Positions 1-11,672 of a DNA stretch of 64,000 nt are shown here, one piece after another; the first letter of the stretch is position 1; the number at the start of each line of letters is the position of its first letter. The notes below the pieces were generated by a model that had not been told where the DNA came from, ran no database searches, and saw only the letters and a list, made by a program, of their open reading frames with translations. The stretch is taken from assembly GCA_963580455.1 (NCBI GenBank), contig OY756964.1:9052001-9116000 (forward strand), written 5' to 3'. Source of the stretch: Euonymus europaeus. Taxonomy: Eukaryota; Streptophyta; Magnoliopsida; Celastrales; Celastraceae. Made by a program: the position numbers and the translations under genes.

Positions 1-140
1 TTGGTTATGTTCGATCTAGTGAACAATTGGCTGATCTTCTTACTAAGCCATTACCTGGTTCTCGTGCTACTCTTATTTGTAACAGGCTGAGACTAGTTGA
101 TATTTATGCTCCAACTTTTGGGGGGGAGGAGGGGTGTTAG
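1..140 (+). mobile_element. Ty1/Copia polyprotein 3' end (RNase H tail), partial
   Basis: Frame 3 reads GYVRSSEQLADLLTKPLPGS, the very C-terminal end of a Copia reverse transcriptase/RNase H polyprotein (the ADLLTKPL motif is diagnostic). It runs to a TAG at 138-140 that overlaps the first bases of the LTR, a normal arrangement for Copia elements. The rest of the element lies left of the window. The visible frame is open, so this copy could be young, but only 46 codons are seen. Confidence 0.85.
121..134 (+). other. Polypurine tract of the Copia element
   Basis: GGGGGGAGGAGGGG lies immediately before the TGTTAG start of the 3' LTR. This is the expected position and composition of the plus-strand primer. 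Confidence 0.8.
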
Positions 141-320
141 TCTACCTCTCATTTGTCTACCACCCATTTGTCTACCTCCCATCTGTTTTATTAATTGTGT
201 CTCTTCCATAGTGTATTTGTCTAAACTACTTGTTTTGCATATATAATAAGTGAGACAGTGTACCTTAAGATATATTGAATATTGTACAACCAAGCTTTCA
301 TCTTTAACAAATTGAATACA
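135..320 (+). repeat. Copia 3' LTR, about 186 bp
   Basis: It starts TGTTAG right after the polypurine tract and plausibly ends in ...GAATACA at 320. The next base begins sequence that also occurs at 1851, so the Copia element seems to have landed inside the left LTR of the following gypsy remnant. The partner LTR is outside the window, so the right border is inferred from the TG...CA rule and from where the gypsy similarity resumes. Confidence 0.6.
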
Positions 321-575
321 GACTACTAGATAGGTACACATACCGTGACTCTGGAAAATGTGATTTTGAGTTTAAATTTGATTTTGTTGCTCTAACAAGA
401 GTCTTGCTCATCTGTGAGACATGTATAAAGGAGTGGATTTTTATATATGCTTATGAATATATGTATCTCTACTAAGTAATATTATTAAGAGTTTGTAAAA
501 AGTTATTATATCAAAATTTCTTTTAATTAATTCCCTTTAAAATTCCACATCATGTTCTAAGAGTCGGGGTGTGAA
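321..575 (+). repeat. Left LTR of a small Ty3/gypsy remnant (5'-truncated)
   Basis: About 255 bp match 1851-2108 over the whole length with many substitutions (both contain GACTACTAGATA near the start and TAAAATTCCAC near the end). It ends GAGTCGGGGTGTGA, typical of plant gypsy LTR ends, just before a primer-binding site. The true left end is cut off by the Copia LTR. Confidence 0.75.
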
Positions 576-579
576 AAGT

Positions 580-591
580 TGGTATTAGAGC
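580..591 (+). other. Primer-binding site, initiator tRNA-Met type
   Basis: TGGTATTAGAGC matches the standard TGGTATCAGAGC site with one change and lies a few bases after the left LTR end. It sets the element's orientation as plus. Confidence 0.75.
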
Positions 592-1850
592 ATAGGTTTG
601 GTTACGGTTGAGTAATGGTATGTGCATCAGTTTGGTTTTATATTGCAGTCTATTGGGTAAGCGTTATGTGAAATATGTAAATGATTGTTCTTTTATTTAC
701 GTGCATGATGGTATGTGATATAGATGGCTGATGGAGGATAGGGTAGATCTGTAGCGTAGAGAGCTAGAGGGAGAGTTATTATTTCAGGTAGAGGTAGAGG
801 TTGGATAACAAAGATAGAGGATGAGAATCCAAAGATGCTAGTATGGGTGTTAGGGGATAGTTCACATGATAGAGTGGGTACGGGAGAGTTTAATTGACAA
901 GAGTAGTTACCTAAGCCTGATAAGGAGGTGCAGATGCCTGAGCCTATTGTTTCTTCATCTAGGATAACATTGGGGGATATACATATCATAGCGGGTGCTA
1001 CTGTTTAGGCTAAACTAAAGGGCGTAGTACCTCACATTCAGAGAGCTAAAAGAGGGAATGAGATGGGGCCTCGAGTGGAGGATGTAGTTGCTGAGACTAA
1101 TACTAGGAGGGTATTGACAGAATTATTAGAGCTTAGACAGACCAAACCTCTTGTTTATAGGGGAGTAATGGATGTCGTACAACTTTTATAGTGGCTTACA
1201 CAGATGAGCCACCGATTAGATACATTGCACGTAAATGCTAAGTATGGAGTGCAGCTGGTATCACATTTCCTTGAGGGTACTTCTATAACATGGTTGGAGT
1301 CTCTTCTTAGAACACAAAGTACTATATTATGTGATAGATTTACCCAGTTGATATAGGAGAGGTTTATACTCAGTGTTGTTAGAGACTTATTATTAGTGCA
1401 GGAGTTTCTTATCTTTTGGCAGACCTAAGAGATGACAATGACCCAGTTTTAGATTAGGTTTGAGGAGCTAGTTATATTTGGTCAACGCTATGTTACATTG
1501 ATGATGAGAAAGTAGCATGATTTCAAATGGCCTTACTTCATAGTATAACTATGCAAGTTCAGACTCAGAGGTTGACTACTTAGCAAAAAAGTGATAGTGA
1601 GTTATTGAGTGTAGGTAGTGATTGCCAATCTTGAAATCTCAATGGTTGAGCAACGTGAGGGTTGGGGTGACTAATAAGAGTAGTTAATGGAATCATTCTC
1701 TGGCAATGAACTTGAAGTAGTTGTTGCAGACTAGTTAGTGGAAGAGGATACTCGAGTTAGCAAAAGATTTGAGTTTGCTTAAGATATCAATAGTAAGGCT
1801 TACGTTACGGGTGAGACTTGCAAGGCCAATTGAGCTGGTGGTGCGGACCG
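592..1850 (+). pseudogene. Decayed gypsy gag region between the two LTRs
   Basis: The interval between PBS and right LTR is only about 1.26 kb, so protease, RT and integrase are missing. Around 1240-1330 a gag-like stretch can be read (a run encoding VSHFLEGTSITWLESL) with stops on both sides, as in the Retrotrans_gag domain. Earlier text at 724-1000 looks like the basic, glycine/arginine-rich gag start. No open frame of useful length survives. It is an internally deleted, long-dead copy. Confidence 0.6.
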
Positions 1851-2108
1851 GACTACTAGATAAGTGCACATACCATGAGATTGGAAAATGTGATTAGGGT
1901 TTAAATTTGATTTTCTTGATCTAATGAGAGTCCTGCTCTTACGTGGGACATGTATAAAGGGGACAATATTTATATATGCTTATGAATATGTTTATATTTC
2001 TCTGCTAAGTAGTATTATTAAGGGTTTGAAAAAAGTTATTGCATCAAAATTTATTTTCATTAATTTCCTTTAAAATTCCACGTCACGTTCTCAGAGTTGG
2101 GGCGTTAT
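1851..2108 (+). repeat. Right LTR of the small gypsy remnant
   Basis: Direct repeat of 321-575. The divergence visible by eye is roughly 15%, implying an old insertion. It ends near GGGGCGTTA. Confidence 0.75.
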
Positions 2109-2565
2109 AGATCAACCCGTTTTGGTAAATAAAGGGTCAAATTGACACTTATCCCGAATTTTTTTTTGAGATACATTGAGACACTAATCGCACTTTTTTT
2201 TTAGAATCCCATTCGATGCATAATTATATTTAAAAAATTGACACTCTATGAGGTTGTATGCTTTATACATATCCATCTGCATAGTCCTCAAGCTGCCATT
2301 CCCTCTTTTTTATTTTCACGTGTGAAATAACTCATGAGAAAGTACCACATTCTCCTAAATAACCTTGTCTGGCATAAAATATGCATGGTTCAGACTAATA
2401 AAATTACTAAGAATTATCTTCAACTGATCCGTCATGATCTTAGAGATTACATGATAAATGTGTTGGAAAAAAGTAAACACAGAAGAAAATTAAGGACTAC
2501 ATAGTAGCAATCGATGGGAAAATTGCTTCAAAAATTTCTTATCAATTCTTTATTATCATAGCATG
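2109..2565. other. Intergenic, no gene seen
   Basis: AT-rich text with poly-T runs and no coding signal or family I recognise. It may include more degraded LTR sequence. Confidence 0.5.
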
Positions 2566-4334
2566 CATAACACCCTATCCCAAATATGAACATACAAGAG
2601 ACAAAAAGTGAAAAAAATCTATGTTTCGTGAACTTTAATAATTGTTGGCACTCTTAGGTGCAGTGTTAGACATGCCCAACATAGATATGAAGGAATTTAA
2701 GTAACTAGGGGAGCCTAAGCGTGCACAACCTTGAGCCCAAAGGATGCCCAAAGTACTGGAGAACTTTGGGGAAAAATCGGGCCACAAGCCTATGCGTGCC
2801 CCAACTTTCACCCAGTCTAAAGTTCCTTGATTTGTGACTCTGAGTAGGGTTGGGCGCCTAGGTGCAACACACTCTTCCATATTCTTTTAAAGGCTGTGTG
2901 GAGTCCAACCTTAGTCATTTTGTAATGAGTTATAGAGAGAGAGAGAGATTCTTGAAAATCTAAACTTGGATGGAAGATTAGAAACAAGATTCATGGAAGT
3001 TTGGAATATTTGAGGTAAATTCCATGGTTTTCTAGAATCTAGGGTTTTGTTAGAATTGTAGAGGAACCTTTTTGGATTGGATGTATATGTTTAGGAAGGT
3101 TGTTTAGAATTTATTTATGGCTGTATTTGTAGGTTTGATTATTGATTTGTGATACAAGTTTGATTTGGGTGGAGGTTCAAGAGTTGGTAATTTTTCTAGT
3201 GAGGTAAAGGTGAGAACTCTTGACTATCTTGTGTATTCAATATGGATATGTGTTGTTGGTGACATATTAATGATGAAATAGGTTCAGTATTTGTTAAATC
3301 CGTAGGTTGGTAAAAGAGGATCGAAATCCTAGAAATTTGAATTGTTGGTTTGTAATCTTTTGCTTGGATACGAGGTAGGAATTCTTACCATTGTTTTGTC
3401 ACATTCGTTTCGATCCTTTAAAGAGTGGTTTGATTTCTCATTGGTCCTTCTTTTTGTGTCCTTGCCTTATTTGTTCCTAAGGGAGGATGAGCCTATGTGT
3501 GAAATCTTGATATTGAATGAATAATGATTAGCATACCTTATTCATATCCGAGCATCTTTTGGATATGGTTTACTCGAAACATGTATCATTTTTTGGATAG
3601 GGCCCTATAGGCTTTCCAAATTTTGAAGGAATGCCTTAGACTAGGTCATGCCTCCATATGTGGTAGGGTTCTATGTTTTTCGACAATATTTTGGAAGTTC
3701 CGTTAAGTTAGGCCCGGGCACATATAGTGTGGTTATTTACTTGATGTGCATTGTTAGATGTCATGTTGCTGCATTACGATTGTTTCTTTTCTAGCATTTA
3801 CATTGTTGATTATTCTTCTTTTCTCCCTACTGAGCCTTCTTACTCACTCTATTTCTTTTTCCTATGTTCTTCAGGTGAGACTAATACTAATAGCCAGACT
3901 GTGGATCAGTAGGGGACGGCGTGACATATATGGCCACCTTGGAGTATTAGAACTCCTTATATTGGGTTGACTGTTGTTTCTCTTTTACTAATGTGTTGAT
4001 TATATACCTACATGGTATGCATGATGGATTGTCGAAAGCGTGTGCTGCATTATTTGGACTTGTGCATCGGGTTGATGGACCATGAGTCCGAAAGTTAGAC
4101 TATATAAGTCTATTGATGATGATGGTTATTGATGATATATTGCATATGGAGAGGATGCCTAAGGCCCTGCTTAGTGTGTGATTGTGGCAGATGGTCGAAG
4201 GCCCTGCCATGTTGGCACTCTTTGAAATATGGAAAGGTGCTATGGATTTTCTATATAATCCAATGTTAGGATGACATGGCAGAATGTCTATAGTGACTTG
4301 TGTATGAGTCATCCCCGCTCGGGGTGTGATATTT
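2566..4334 (+). repeat. Solo LTR of a large Ty3/gypsy element, about 1.77 kb
   Basis: The left end CATAACACCCTATCC and the right end CTCGGGGTGTGATA are inverted copies of each other, as in the long LTRs of plant gypsy elements that begin TGTAACACCC. The interior has the usual leader-like GA repeat (2932-2952) and no coding capacity. The short open frames inside are chance. No primer-binding site follows and no second LTR is nearby, so it is best read as a solo LTR left by recombination. I could not match a target duplication. Confidence 0.6.
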
Positions 4335-5286
4335 AGGTCAAGGGCTTACAATATAAATTAGCAATGTCTAGATTAATGTACCTAGAGATGTTCAAACATT
4401 ACAAGTACTTTAGTATGTATCACAATAAGTTCTGGCATACATAAGCTTTCCAAGAAATTACGATCATAAAGATAACAATGATTATGGCTCTGAGTAAATA
4501 GAATTTGCACTGACCAGTTCTCCATTGTCGGCGAAGTTGTCTACATTCAAACATTACAAATACTTTAATTGCAGTATGCATTACATTTACAAATAATTTT
4601 TGACCTACATAAACTTTCCTAAAAATTAATATCATAAAGATAACAATGATCACACAAAAGCTGTGATTTTTTTTTAATGAAATATAAATTTTATATCATA
4701 ATGAGAGAAGAAAACCCTCCTCCTGTGCTTCACAATGGGGGGACGTTCGGGCCTAACCCATATCGGAAAAAAAAAATACCATTGAACAAAACAGCACACA
4801 ATGAAGTGCAATCTAATTTTTGATTCTCAAAGCAAGAACTCTCGTTTGATCCGGATTTAAAAGACCTTTTACTTTTTTAGGAAGCTCGTTAAACCTACAA
4901 AACAATTTAGATATTCTACAATTCGAAGCTTTTGAAGCCACACTAACAGCCAAGCGTTTATTTCATGAAAAAACACGTTGAAAGTGAACCTAGATGTTCT
5001 TACAGCTAATTTCAATTTGCTGCCTTAAATAAATCAATTTCCATGGTCATTTGGAAGCAATAGATCACAAAAGCTGTGATGAGTTACATTTAGTAAAGGA
5101 AAACAATATTGTACATTGTGGTGAAAAAGAAACCACACCTAAAACTTAGCCATCTTTTGAATCTTCCATCAATTAGGACTTGAGTAAACAAAACCTCGGT
5201 GAACAAACCCTAGAATGATTATTCTGCTCAATGTATCTGTCAACTTAAAACCAAATTCAGTATGAACATCAGCATTTCAAAGATTG
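4335..5286. other. Intergenic, contains a diverged short duplication
   Basis: No gene is visible. Two stretches, 4391-4490 and 4543-4652, are diverged direct copies (both carry TCAAACATTACAA then later ATCATAAAGATAACAATGAT), about 152 bp apart. Confidence 0.5.
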
Positions 5287-5361
5287 CTAAGAAATTACAT
5301 ACCCAATAAAGAAAATCAAATGCCTTAAATAAGCCAAATCAATAATTACACAGAGATTGGA

Positions 5362-5523
5362 AATGGTCTTTGAAATAGCCAAAACTGTGCAGACTCCATT
5401 CCTACAACCTGGCATATCTTCTCCAAGCAGTAATTTTGAAGACCTTTCTTTCACTATTTCAATTTCTAAAACCCCAAGAACCAAACTAGTGTTACTAACC
5501 AAATTATCTTCACAAATTTGCAG
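5362..5523 (-). pseudogene. RopGEF (PRONE domain) exon fragment, copy 1
   Basis: Minus-strand translation gives [17 protein letters not shown] followed by [17 protein letters not shown]. This matches the start of the PRONE domain of plant Rho-of-plants guanine nucleotide exchange factors, where the family reads roughly KERF(A/S)[10 protein letters not shown]...GVCTALAISNAITNL. In the intact family this domain activates ROP GTPases at the plasma membrane. Here only about 50 codons remain with several changed residues and no flanking exons, so it is a dead fragment. A related copy lies about 630 bp to the right. Confidence 0.7.
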
Positions 5524-5869
5524 ATTCGGGCCCAGTTGACGTGGCAATAGGGACAATATTTTTTTAGGGTTAAAGACTAAACCCTAGGGGTTGAAAACCA
5601 TTCCAAAAATTCTAGAACACAGAGGATAAAGAGGAGGCAATTCCAAGAGTGACGATTTTTTCTTTCCCACATCGATTCGAACAATTATCTTGAGTATTTT
5701 TATGATTTTAGTATGATTATGTGTAGGTAAGTACTTTTTAGCTAGCATTTGGTATTTTCTTCTGCTGAAACTTTGTGCACAGATTGATTGTTGAATATAC
5801 TGGATTTAATTCATTGTTCTATGAATTTATTGTTGATTTCTTATTGTTATGCATGTCTGACCATCATCA

Positions 5870-6157
5870 TAATATTTAGGAATTATTAGTTGAGCATATT
5901 CGGCTGACCATGACCCGGTATTTGACGACCCTTGCTTCTCTAATTTCCCATCATCAAACGTGGGTTTATCTTTGCTATTCGTATCAGCAGTAATGGCTTT
6001 TGAAATAGCCAAAGCTTTGTAGACCCCATTCCCATAACCTAGCATATATTCTCTAGACAACAATTTTGAAGACCTTACCTTCATCATTTGAATCTCTAGA
6101 ATCCCAAGAACAAAACTGATGTTACCAAAATACCCAAATTATCTGCACAAACTTGCT
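5870..6157 (-). pseudogene. RopGEF (PRONE domain) exon fragment, copy 2
   Basis: Minus-strand text encodes KVRSSKLLSREYMLGYGNGV followed by YKALAISKAIT, the same PRONE start as copy 1 but more decayed. It continues into DDGKLEKQGSSNTGSWS, which may be upstream exon or intron. The stretch 5925-5985 recurs at about 6193-6255, so this locus is a series of partial tandem copies. It is not expected to be functional. Confidence 0.6.
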
Positions 6158-6192
6158 ACCAGTTGAAAAACACAAAAGGTATAAATTATTAC

Positions 6193-6255
6193 TTGAAGAC
6201 CACCCTTGCTTCTCTTATTTCCCATCATCAAAAGTGGGTTTATCTTCACTTTGCG
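6193..6255 (-). repeat. Third partial copy of the RopGEF-linked repeat
   Basis: About 60 bp (containing CTTGCTTCTCTTATTTCCC) repeat 5925-5985 with few changes, showing at least two rounds of local duplication. Confidence 0.55.
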
Positions 6256-6360
6256 TACCAGCTAACTTGCATAATTGGATGCCTCAACTTTCCCCACATG
6301 CTGACCCATAGAAGGAGGAGAAAAAAACCATTCAGATATACAATTGAAGGGTTTTACTAG

Positions 6361-7170
6361 TGTCCAATCCGGTCAAAGGATTGGACACCGTACAATCCAT
6401 TCCAATGAACGACACATAGACGTCAGCATCCATAAATGATTTTCAATTTTTTTTTAAAATTTTATTATGAAATGATATGACAAAAATGGGCATGAGGATT
6501 TGATTTATTATTAATGAAAAACTTAATAGAGCGATGTCAATAATTTTTTATTTTTTCCATTCTTTTATCGACAAATTACTGTCAGAATTTATTTTTTTGC
6601 TGAGGGATTAGAGGCATTTTTTGTGACTGACATAAATTAATTGTTTTTAACGGATTACTGACGAAAAAATTCATCGATAATTATCAACGAATTTAATGGT
6701 GGAGATTATAACATTTAATCTAATGATAGAGATGTGGACGATTTTTGTACCATTATATGGATAGACTGTTTTGTAGTTCAGCCCCCTTTTGGATCATTTG
6801 GGCGGCAACACCACCAATGAAGGCATGGGCCCTGTTCTTTTTTCCTGTTTAACTAGGCTTGCTTTGTATTTTTTTTTGTTTTGGCCCCTTTTGGTGATAT
6901 TATATTTTCTTTAGTTTTATTCTGTCAACTAGTATAGCTAGGGTTGGAATTCTCAGATTTTGATGTTTTAAACAAAGTTAAGAAGAGCCAAAATTTTGTG
7001 TTTTGACCTTTCTTCTGACCAAAACAAAAAGTGGGGATTTCTATACAATTGGATATTCTTAGACTAAACAGGTCTATAGATTTCTATTTGTGGACTGCTT
7101 GAAATTTTTACAAGTTGTTCATCTGAGTGGTCCTGTTCATGAGCTGCTACGCCTCCAGTTGGTATTGGAG
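6361..7170. other. Intergenic, no gene seen
   Basis: AT-rich sequence without an open frame or a repeat I can name. Text after about 7090 grades into the next gypsy relic. Confidence 0.5.
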
Positions 7171-8955
7171 GGAGGTTACATGGAACCCAGGAGCCACCAT
7201 AATAGTGTGTTGATGAGATCTACGATCGTGATAATACTATGCATATGGATGAGCGCATTGGGTGTATAGAGCAGATGGTGGAACAACTGGCTATTGGCTT
7301 GATTACGTACCCTTATGAGAAATCTACCTAGGGAAAGGCCAATTGTACGTGGAGGCCCATCAGGAGGGTCTATAAGATGATTCTAGTGAAGCCGAAGACA
7401 ACTACTATGAGCAAAATTCCCGCCAATGATGAACAATACCCATGGGGTAAGATTAGAGACAATGGGAATTGGGGATGCATACTGAGATCTCTGAGTTCAA
7501 CGATAGCCCATAGCCAGAGGAGTTCCTAGATTGGATGTCCACTATGGAGGAGATCTTAGGTTTTTTAGGAGTTTTTGAGGATAAGCGTATGTCTTTCATA
7601 GTAACTCACTCTTGAACTCGAGCGAACGCTTGGTGGTAGCAAGTAAAATTGACAAGAAGCTGGTAGACTGGGCAAGCCTAAAAATACGACCTAGGAGAAG
7701 CTTAAAAAGCACATGAGGTCTTCCTTTCTGACTTATAATTTTCAACGACTCATGTACCAACAACTTCAGAACCTATGTGAAGGCAACGACACGGTGGATG
7801 ACTATACCACTGAGTTTTATCAATAACTTGCCCATATGACATACAAGGGGCGAATGACCAATTAGTGGCAATATACACTTGATGGTTGAAGGCCCCAATC
7901 CGAGATATGATGAACTTACTTGACCCAACAACTCTTCCTGTGGTTTATCAGAGGCTATCCAAGTTGAAAAGCACTCGCATCAAACTTCAACTGCTTGTAG
8001 TTCTCTTATTTTGAACAATATTGAGGGTCTTAGTTCGAGTGCTAATATTAATACTGAGCAAAATGTGTCAAGTTTGTCTTCATCATCTAGGGCAATTAAC
8101 GGTAACATTGGATGTTATGGGTATGGGGAAACTGGGCATCGACTGAATGATTGTAATAAGTCAGTGGGAAAAGACTCTCTTTATGGAGGCCGATGATAGG
8201 GATGAAGGTTAAACAAAAATTATGAGGGAACCAACGTATGACATTGACACGATGGATGAAGAGTTGGTCACTAGGGATGAGGGTACAACATTTGTTATTC
8301 AATGCACTTGTTTGACTCCACAGGTTAGTGATGATGGTTGGTTACGAAATAATATTTTTCAATCTACTTGTACTATTTTGGGAATGATTTGTCGATTTGT
8401 AATCAATATTGGCAGTTGTGAAAACAATGTTTCCATTAAAGTAGTTCAAAAATTGGGCATCAAGATAGAGAAGCACCCCTATCTCTATAAGTTGTCTTGG
8501 TTCAAGAAGAGTGGCAAAGTAGCTGTTTCTCAGCTTGTTTTGGCCCATTCTCCCCTCAAAAATAAAGATTCAACATGGTGTGATGTTGTTGCTATAGATG
8601 CTTATCATATTTAATTAAAGTGGACATGAGAATATGATCAAAGTGTTATTCATGATGAGCAAGCTAATACATACAACTTCACCTTTCAATTTCAATGTGT
8701 CAAAATAGTATTGTTGTCCCGCCAAGATCCTAAAGTGTCTAGAACGTCGCTAGGTGATACTACTCTACTTTCTTTTGCTCTTTTTGAAGAGTTACTAAAA
8801 GCTGACATCATTTATGTGTTAATTGGGAAGGAAGTTGGGACTTCAATACCCGTGCCCTCTGCAGTAACTTCACTTATTAAATAATTTCACGAGGTCTTTC
8901 TTGATGAGTTTCCTGATAGTTTGCCACCCTTTCAGGATATACATATTGGTTGACC
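7171..8955 (+). pseudogene. Ty3/gypsy gag-protease relic
   Basis: Read through many stops and frameshifts, 7690-7930 encodes a gag core (LKKHMRSSFLTYNFQRLMYQ, then DDYTTEFYQ). About 8113-8160 is a zinc knuckle, GCYGYGETGHRLNDC, in which the second cysteine is tyrosine. The stretch 8395-8610 is a retropepsin-like segment (VVQKLGIKIEKHPYLYKLSW), and 8880-8940 is the FHEVFLDEFPDSLPP linker that precedes RT. Everything beyond is missing, replaced by Copia gag sequence. An old 3'-truncated insertion. Confidence 0.75.
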
Positions 8956-9054
8956 TACATTATGTGTTTATGTATTACTTTATTACTGTTGTATGTCTTA
9001 AGGGTATTTCTGTCTTTGTATTGTTTAGGTTGTCTTTTAAGGAGCAAACGTGTT

Positions 9055-9640
9055 GTAAACGTAAAGGCACTATCAAGACTTCAAAATGGAGTGGCTAGCA
9101 GTATCTTCCCGAGGATTATCAGGGTAGAATATGCCAAGGAAGCTTGGGATGTTATAGCTAAAGAATTTCAAGGTGATGGTAAGACTATGATTGTCAAGTT
9201 ACAGAATTGTAGGAGGGAATTTGAGAACCTCGGGATGGAATCAGAATGTATTCGTGATTGTTATGCCAAAGTTATTGACTTGGCAAATGAGATGCGCACT
9301 TTGGGGGAGGATGTTTTAGATCAAAAAATTGTTCAGGAAATGCTCATTAGCTTGCCTGAACGTTATGATATTGTTGTAACAGCTATAGAAGAAAACAAAG
9401 ACTTATTTTTTCTTAAACTAGAAGAGCTGGTAGGGTCTCTTGAAGCTCATGAGAACGCCGGTTGAGAAGCTATGAACAAACTTAGTCATTAGAGAATGCT
9501 TTTCAGGCCAAACTAAATGTTTCAGATGAAGGAGGGAAATTTAGGCAAACTAACTGGAAAAATGCATAACAAAGTGCAGGATCTAGTACTGGTCCTTCTC
9601 AATGCGAGATTTAAGATAAAGAAGACTCCAAGAACAACTA
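9055..9640 (+). pseudogene. Ty1/Copia gag (UBN2-type) relic
   Basis: An open frame runs to the stop at 9463-9465. From VKALSRLQNGVASSIFPRI through EAWDVIAKEFQGD and LPERYDIVVTAIEE to LEELVGSLEAHE it follows the gag polypeptide of plant Copia elements. A decayed tail continues to about 9640. No protease, integrase or RT follows. The first 35 residues of the open frame (hydrophobic, from about 8950) do not belong to the gag family and reflect the junction with the preceding relic. Confidence 0.75.
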
Positions 9641-9649
9641 GAATAGTTT

Positions 9650-9905
9650 AACAATATGTTGATGACAATCAAATAATCATATTCCAAAAAAATAAATTGA
9701 TTGTAGCACATAGAGATGACCATAGTCATGTCATCTACAATAACATTCATTTCAGCCTAAGATATAGTGTTATTGCTATAGAAATTAGAGAAGCCAGGTA
9801 GAAAAACACCTCTAGATTCTCTAACAATCCTACCACCTCCAACGTAGCCTAAATCGACCAAGACACTGCCATAATAATTAACCTTTATAGCATTGAGTAT
9901 CATCT
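9650..9905 (-). pseudogene. LINE-type RNase H (RVT_3) relic
   Basis: Minus-strand reading gives AIKVNYYGSVLVDLGYVGGG, RIVRESRGVFLPGFSNFY and AEMNVIVD. This is the plant non-LTR retroelement RNase H pattern (KVNxDGA, GGGG(I/V)(I/V)R(D/E), EAE). One stop is visible. Only the terminal domain is present. Confidence 0.6.
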
Positions 9906-10150
9906 AAATGTACTATATGGGCATCCCTCATGTGAGATCTTTTAAGATTTAATTTTTTTTTGCTTTTAGTTTGGTGTCCATATCTTGTCTTTGTTCTTCT
10001 TTTTTCGGCTTTGTCCCTTGTTGGACGTGGTCTCTTTTTGATGGATTAGGCCTAGTCCCCCTATTGTGAGTCATCGAAGAAAGGCTATTCTTCTCCCTCC
10101 TATGAAATAAATTTTCCCTTTTTAATAAAGATATTAGAGAATATTATCAA
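9906..10150. other. Short intergenic spacer
   Basis: No coding or repeat signal recognised. Confidence 0.4.
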
Positions 10151-10532
10151 TGTGGATGCAAAAATTTGTTCGATCCATAGGTCAGAGGAGAACCTTCGTG
10201 GCTACAAGAACAAGAGAGGAACTACGAAACTTTTTAGCCCGTTTATACTCCAATGCTCAAGTCAATGTCTTTATTAAGGAGCAACTCAGAAATCAAGTAC
10301 GTATTCAAGTGCACATACCTTTGGTCTTCTATATATAAAGTTTGAGTACCCGGTAGGATTACTCCTCCTGAGGATTGAGATATTATCGTCTAATCCTTGT
10401 TACGCTAAGAACAAACCCGCTCTCTTAGGAGAGCTCACATCTCTCAAAATTTGATCTATTGAGCGTTGAAATTTATCTTGGGAGTTGGGATCTTACCCTT
10501 TCCCCTGGGTTAGTCCTTTGGCCTGCTTGCCA
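10151..10532 (-). repeat. 3' LTR of the Tat-like element
   Basis: Starts (plus reading) TGTGGATGCAAAAATTTG and matches 13428-13812 through ATCTTGGGAGTTGGGATC and GCCTGCT. Many mismatches show an old insertion. Confidence 0.75.
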
Positions 10533-10549
10533 CATATCATTCTAACTTT

Positions 10550-11660
10550 GGATAATGCCTCTTAGGTAAATCAATGTGGTATAAGCCCTCGATTTTGGAT
10601 TATGTCTCTTTGAAAAATTTATGAGAGATAAGTCCCTAAATTTTGGTGATACCTCTTTGGAAATTTTATTTGAGATAAGACTTCATCATGGTGATGCCTC
10701 TTTTGCATATCATTTTTATGCAAGATAATACCTTGTCTTTGGATATTGCCAATTTGGTAAATCTATGTGAGTTAAGTCCCCCACTTTGGATGATATTTCT
10801 TTGACAATTTATGTAAGGTAATACCTCTTCTTTAGATGATTCAACAAATCTATACGGGTTAATTAGTCCCCAAATTTGTTTTATGTCAATTTGACAATTT
10901 TGTGCGAGGTAAGACCTCGGCTTAACGTGACACCTCCTTGGTGAATCTATACAAGGTTAGACCACAACTTTGGTTTATTCTTCTTTGGAAATTTCATGTG
11001 TGGTTATATATTGACTTACTATGATGCCTCTTTAGTGAATCTATGCAAGTTTTGACCTTGTATTTGATTTATGTCTCTTTTGAAATTTTGTGCAAGGTAA
11101 GACCTAGGCTTGCCAAGACACCTCCTTAGTGAATCAATGCGAGGTTTGACCTCGTCTTTGGTTTATTCCTCTTGGCAATTTCATGTGAGGTAAAACCTCG
11201 GCTTACCATGACGACTCCGTGTTGAATCTACCTCCGCTTGCCATGACACCTTCTTGGTGAATCTATGCGAGGTTAGACCCCGTCTTTGGTTTATGTCTCT
11301 TCAGAAATTTTGTGCGAGGTAAGACCTCTACTTATCGTGACATCTCCTTGGTGAATCTATACGGGTTTTACATCATTTTAATTTATGCATCCTCGGTAAT
11401 TTCATGTGAGGTAAGACCTAGGCTTACTATGATGCCTCCTTAGTAAATCTATGTCAAGTTAGACTTCGTCTTTAGTTTATGCCTCTTTGGCATTTTCTTG
11501 CAAGGTAAAACATCAACTTACTATGACATCTCCTTAGTGAATATATGTGAGGTTTGACCTCATCTTAGCTCTATGCCTCTTTGGCAATTTCATGTGAGGT
11601 AAGACATCGACTTACCGTGACACATTTTTTGTGAATCTTTGTGATGTTAGATCTCACCTT
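10550..11660. repeat. 94-bp tandem array built of two related 47-bp halves
   Basis: The word GTGAATCTATGCGAGG and its variants recur at 10941, 11035, 11129, 11221, 11257, 11351, 11443, 11537 and 11631. Spacing is 92-94 bp except for one deleted unit. Each unit has two similar halves, of the forms TTGGCAATTTCATGTGAGGT and TTGGTGAATCTATGCGAGGT, so the monomer is about 47 bp and the dimer is the repeated unit. Copies left of 10900 are more degraded. About 11 dimers fit in the array. Confidence 0.85.
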
Positions 11661-11672
11661 TGGTTTGTGCCT

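Noticed and set aside
3342..3970. Membrane-protein-like short frames
   Set aside because: Hydrophobic runs arise from T-rich LTR sequence; no start context or homology.
2566..4334. Complete LTR element rather than solo LTR
   Set aside because: No primer site, polypurine tract, second LTR or coding domain was found next to it.
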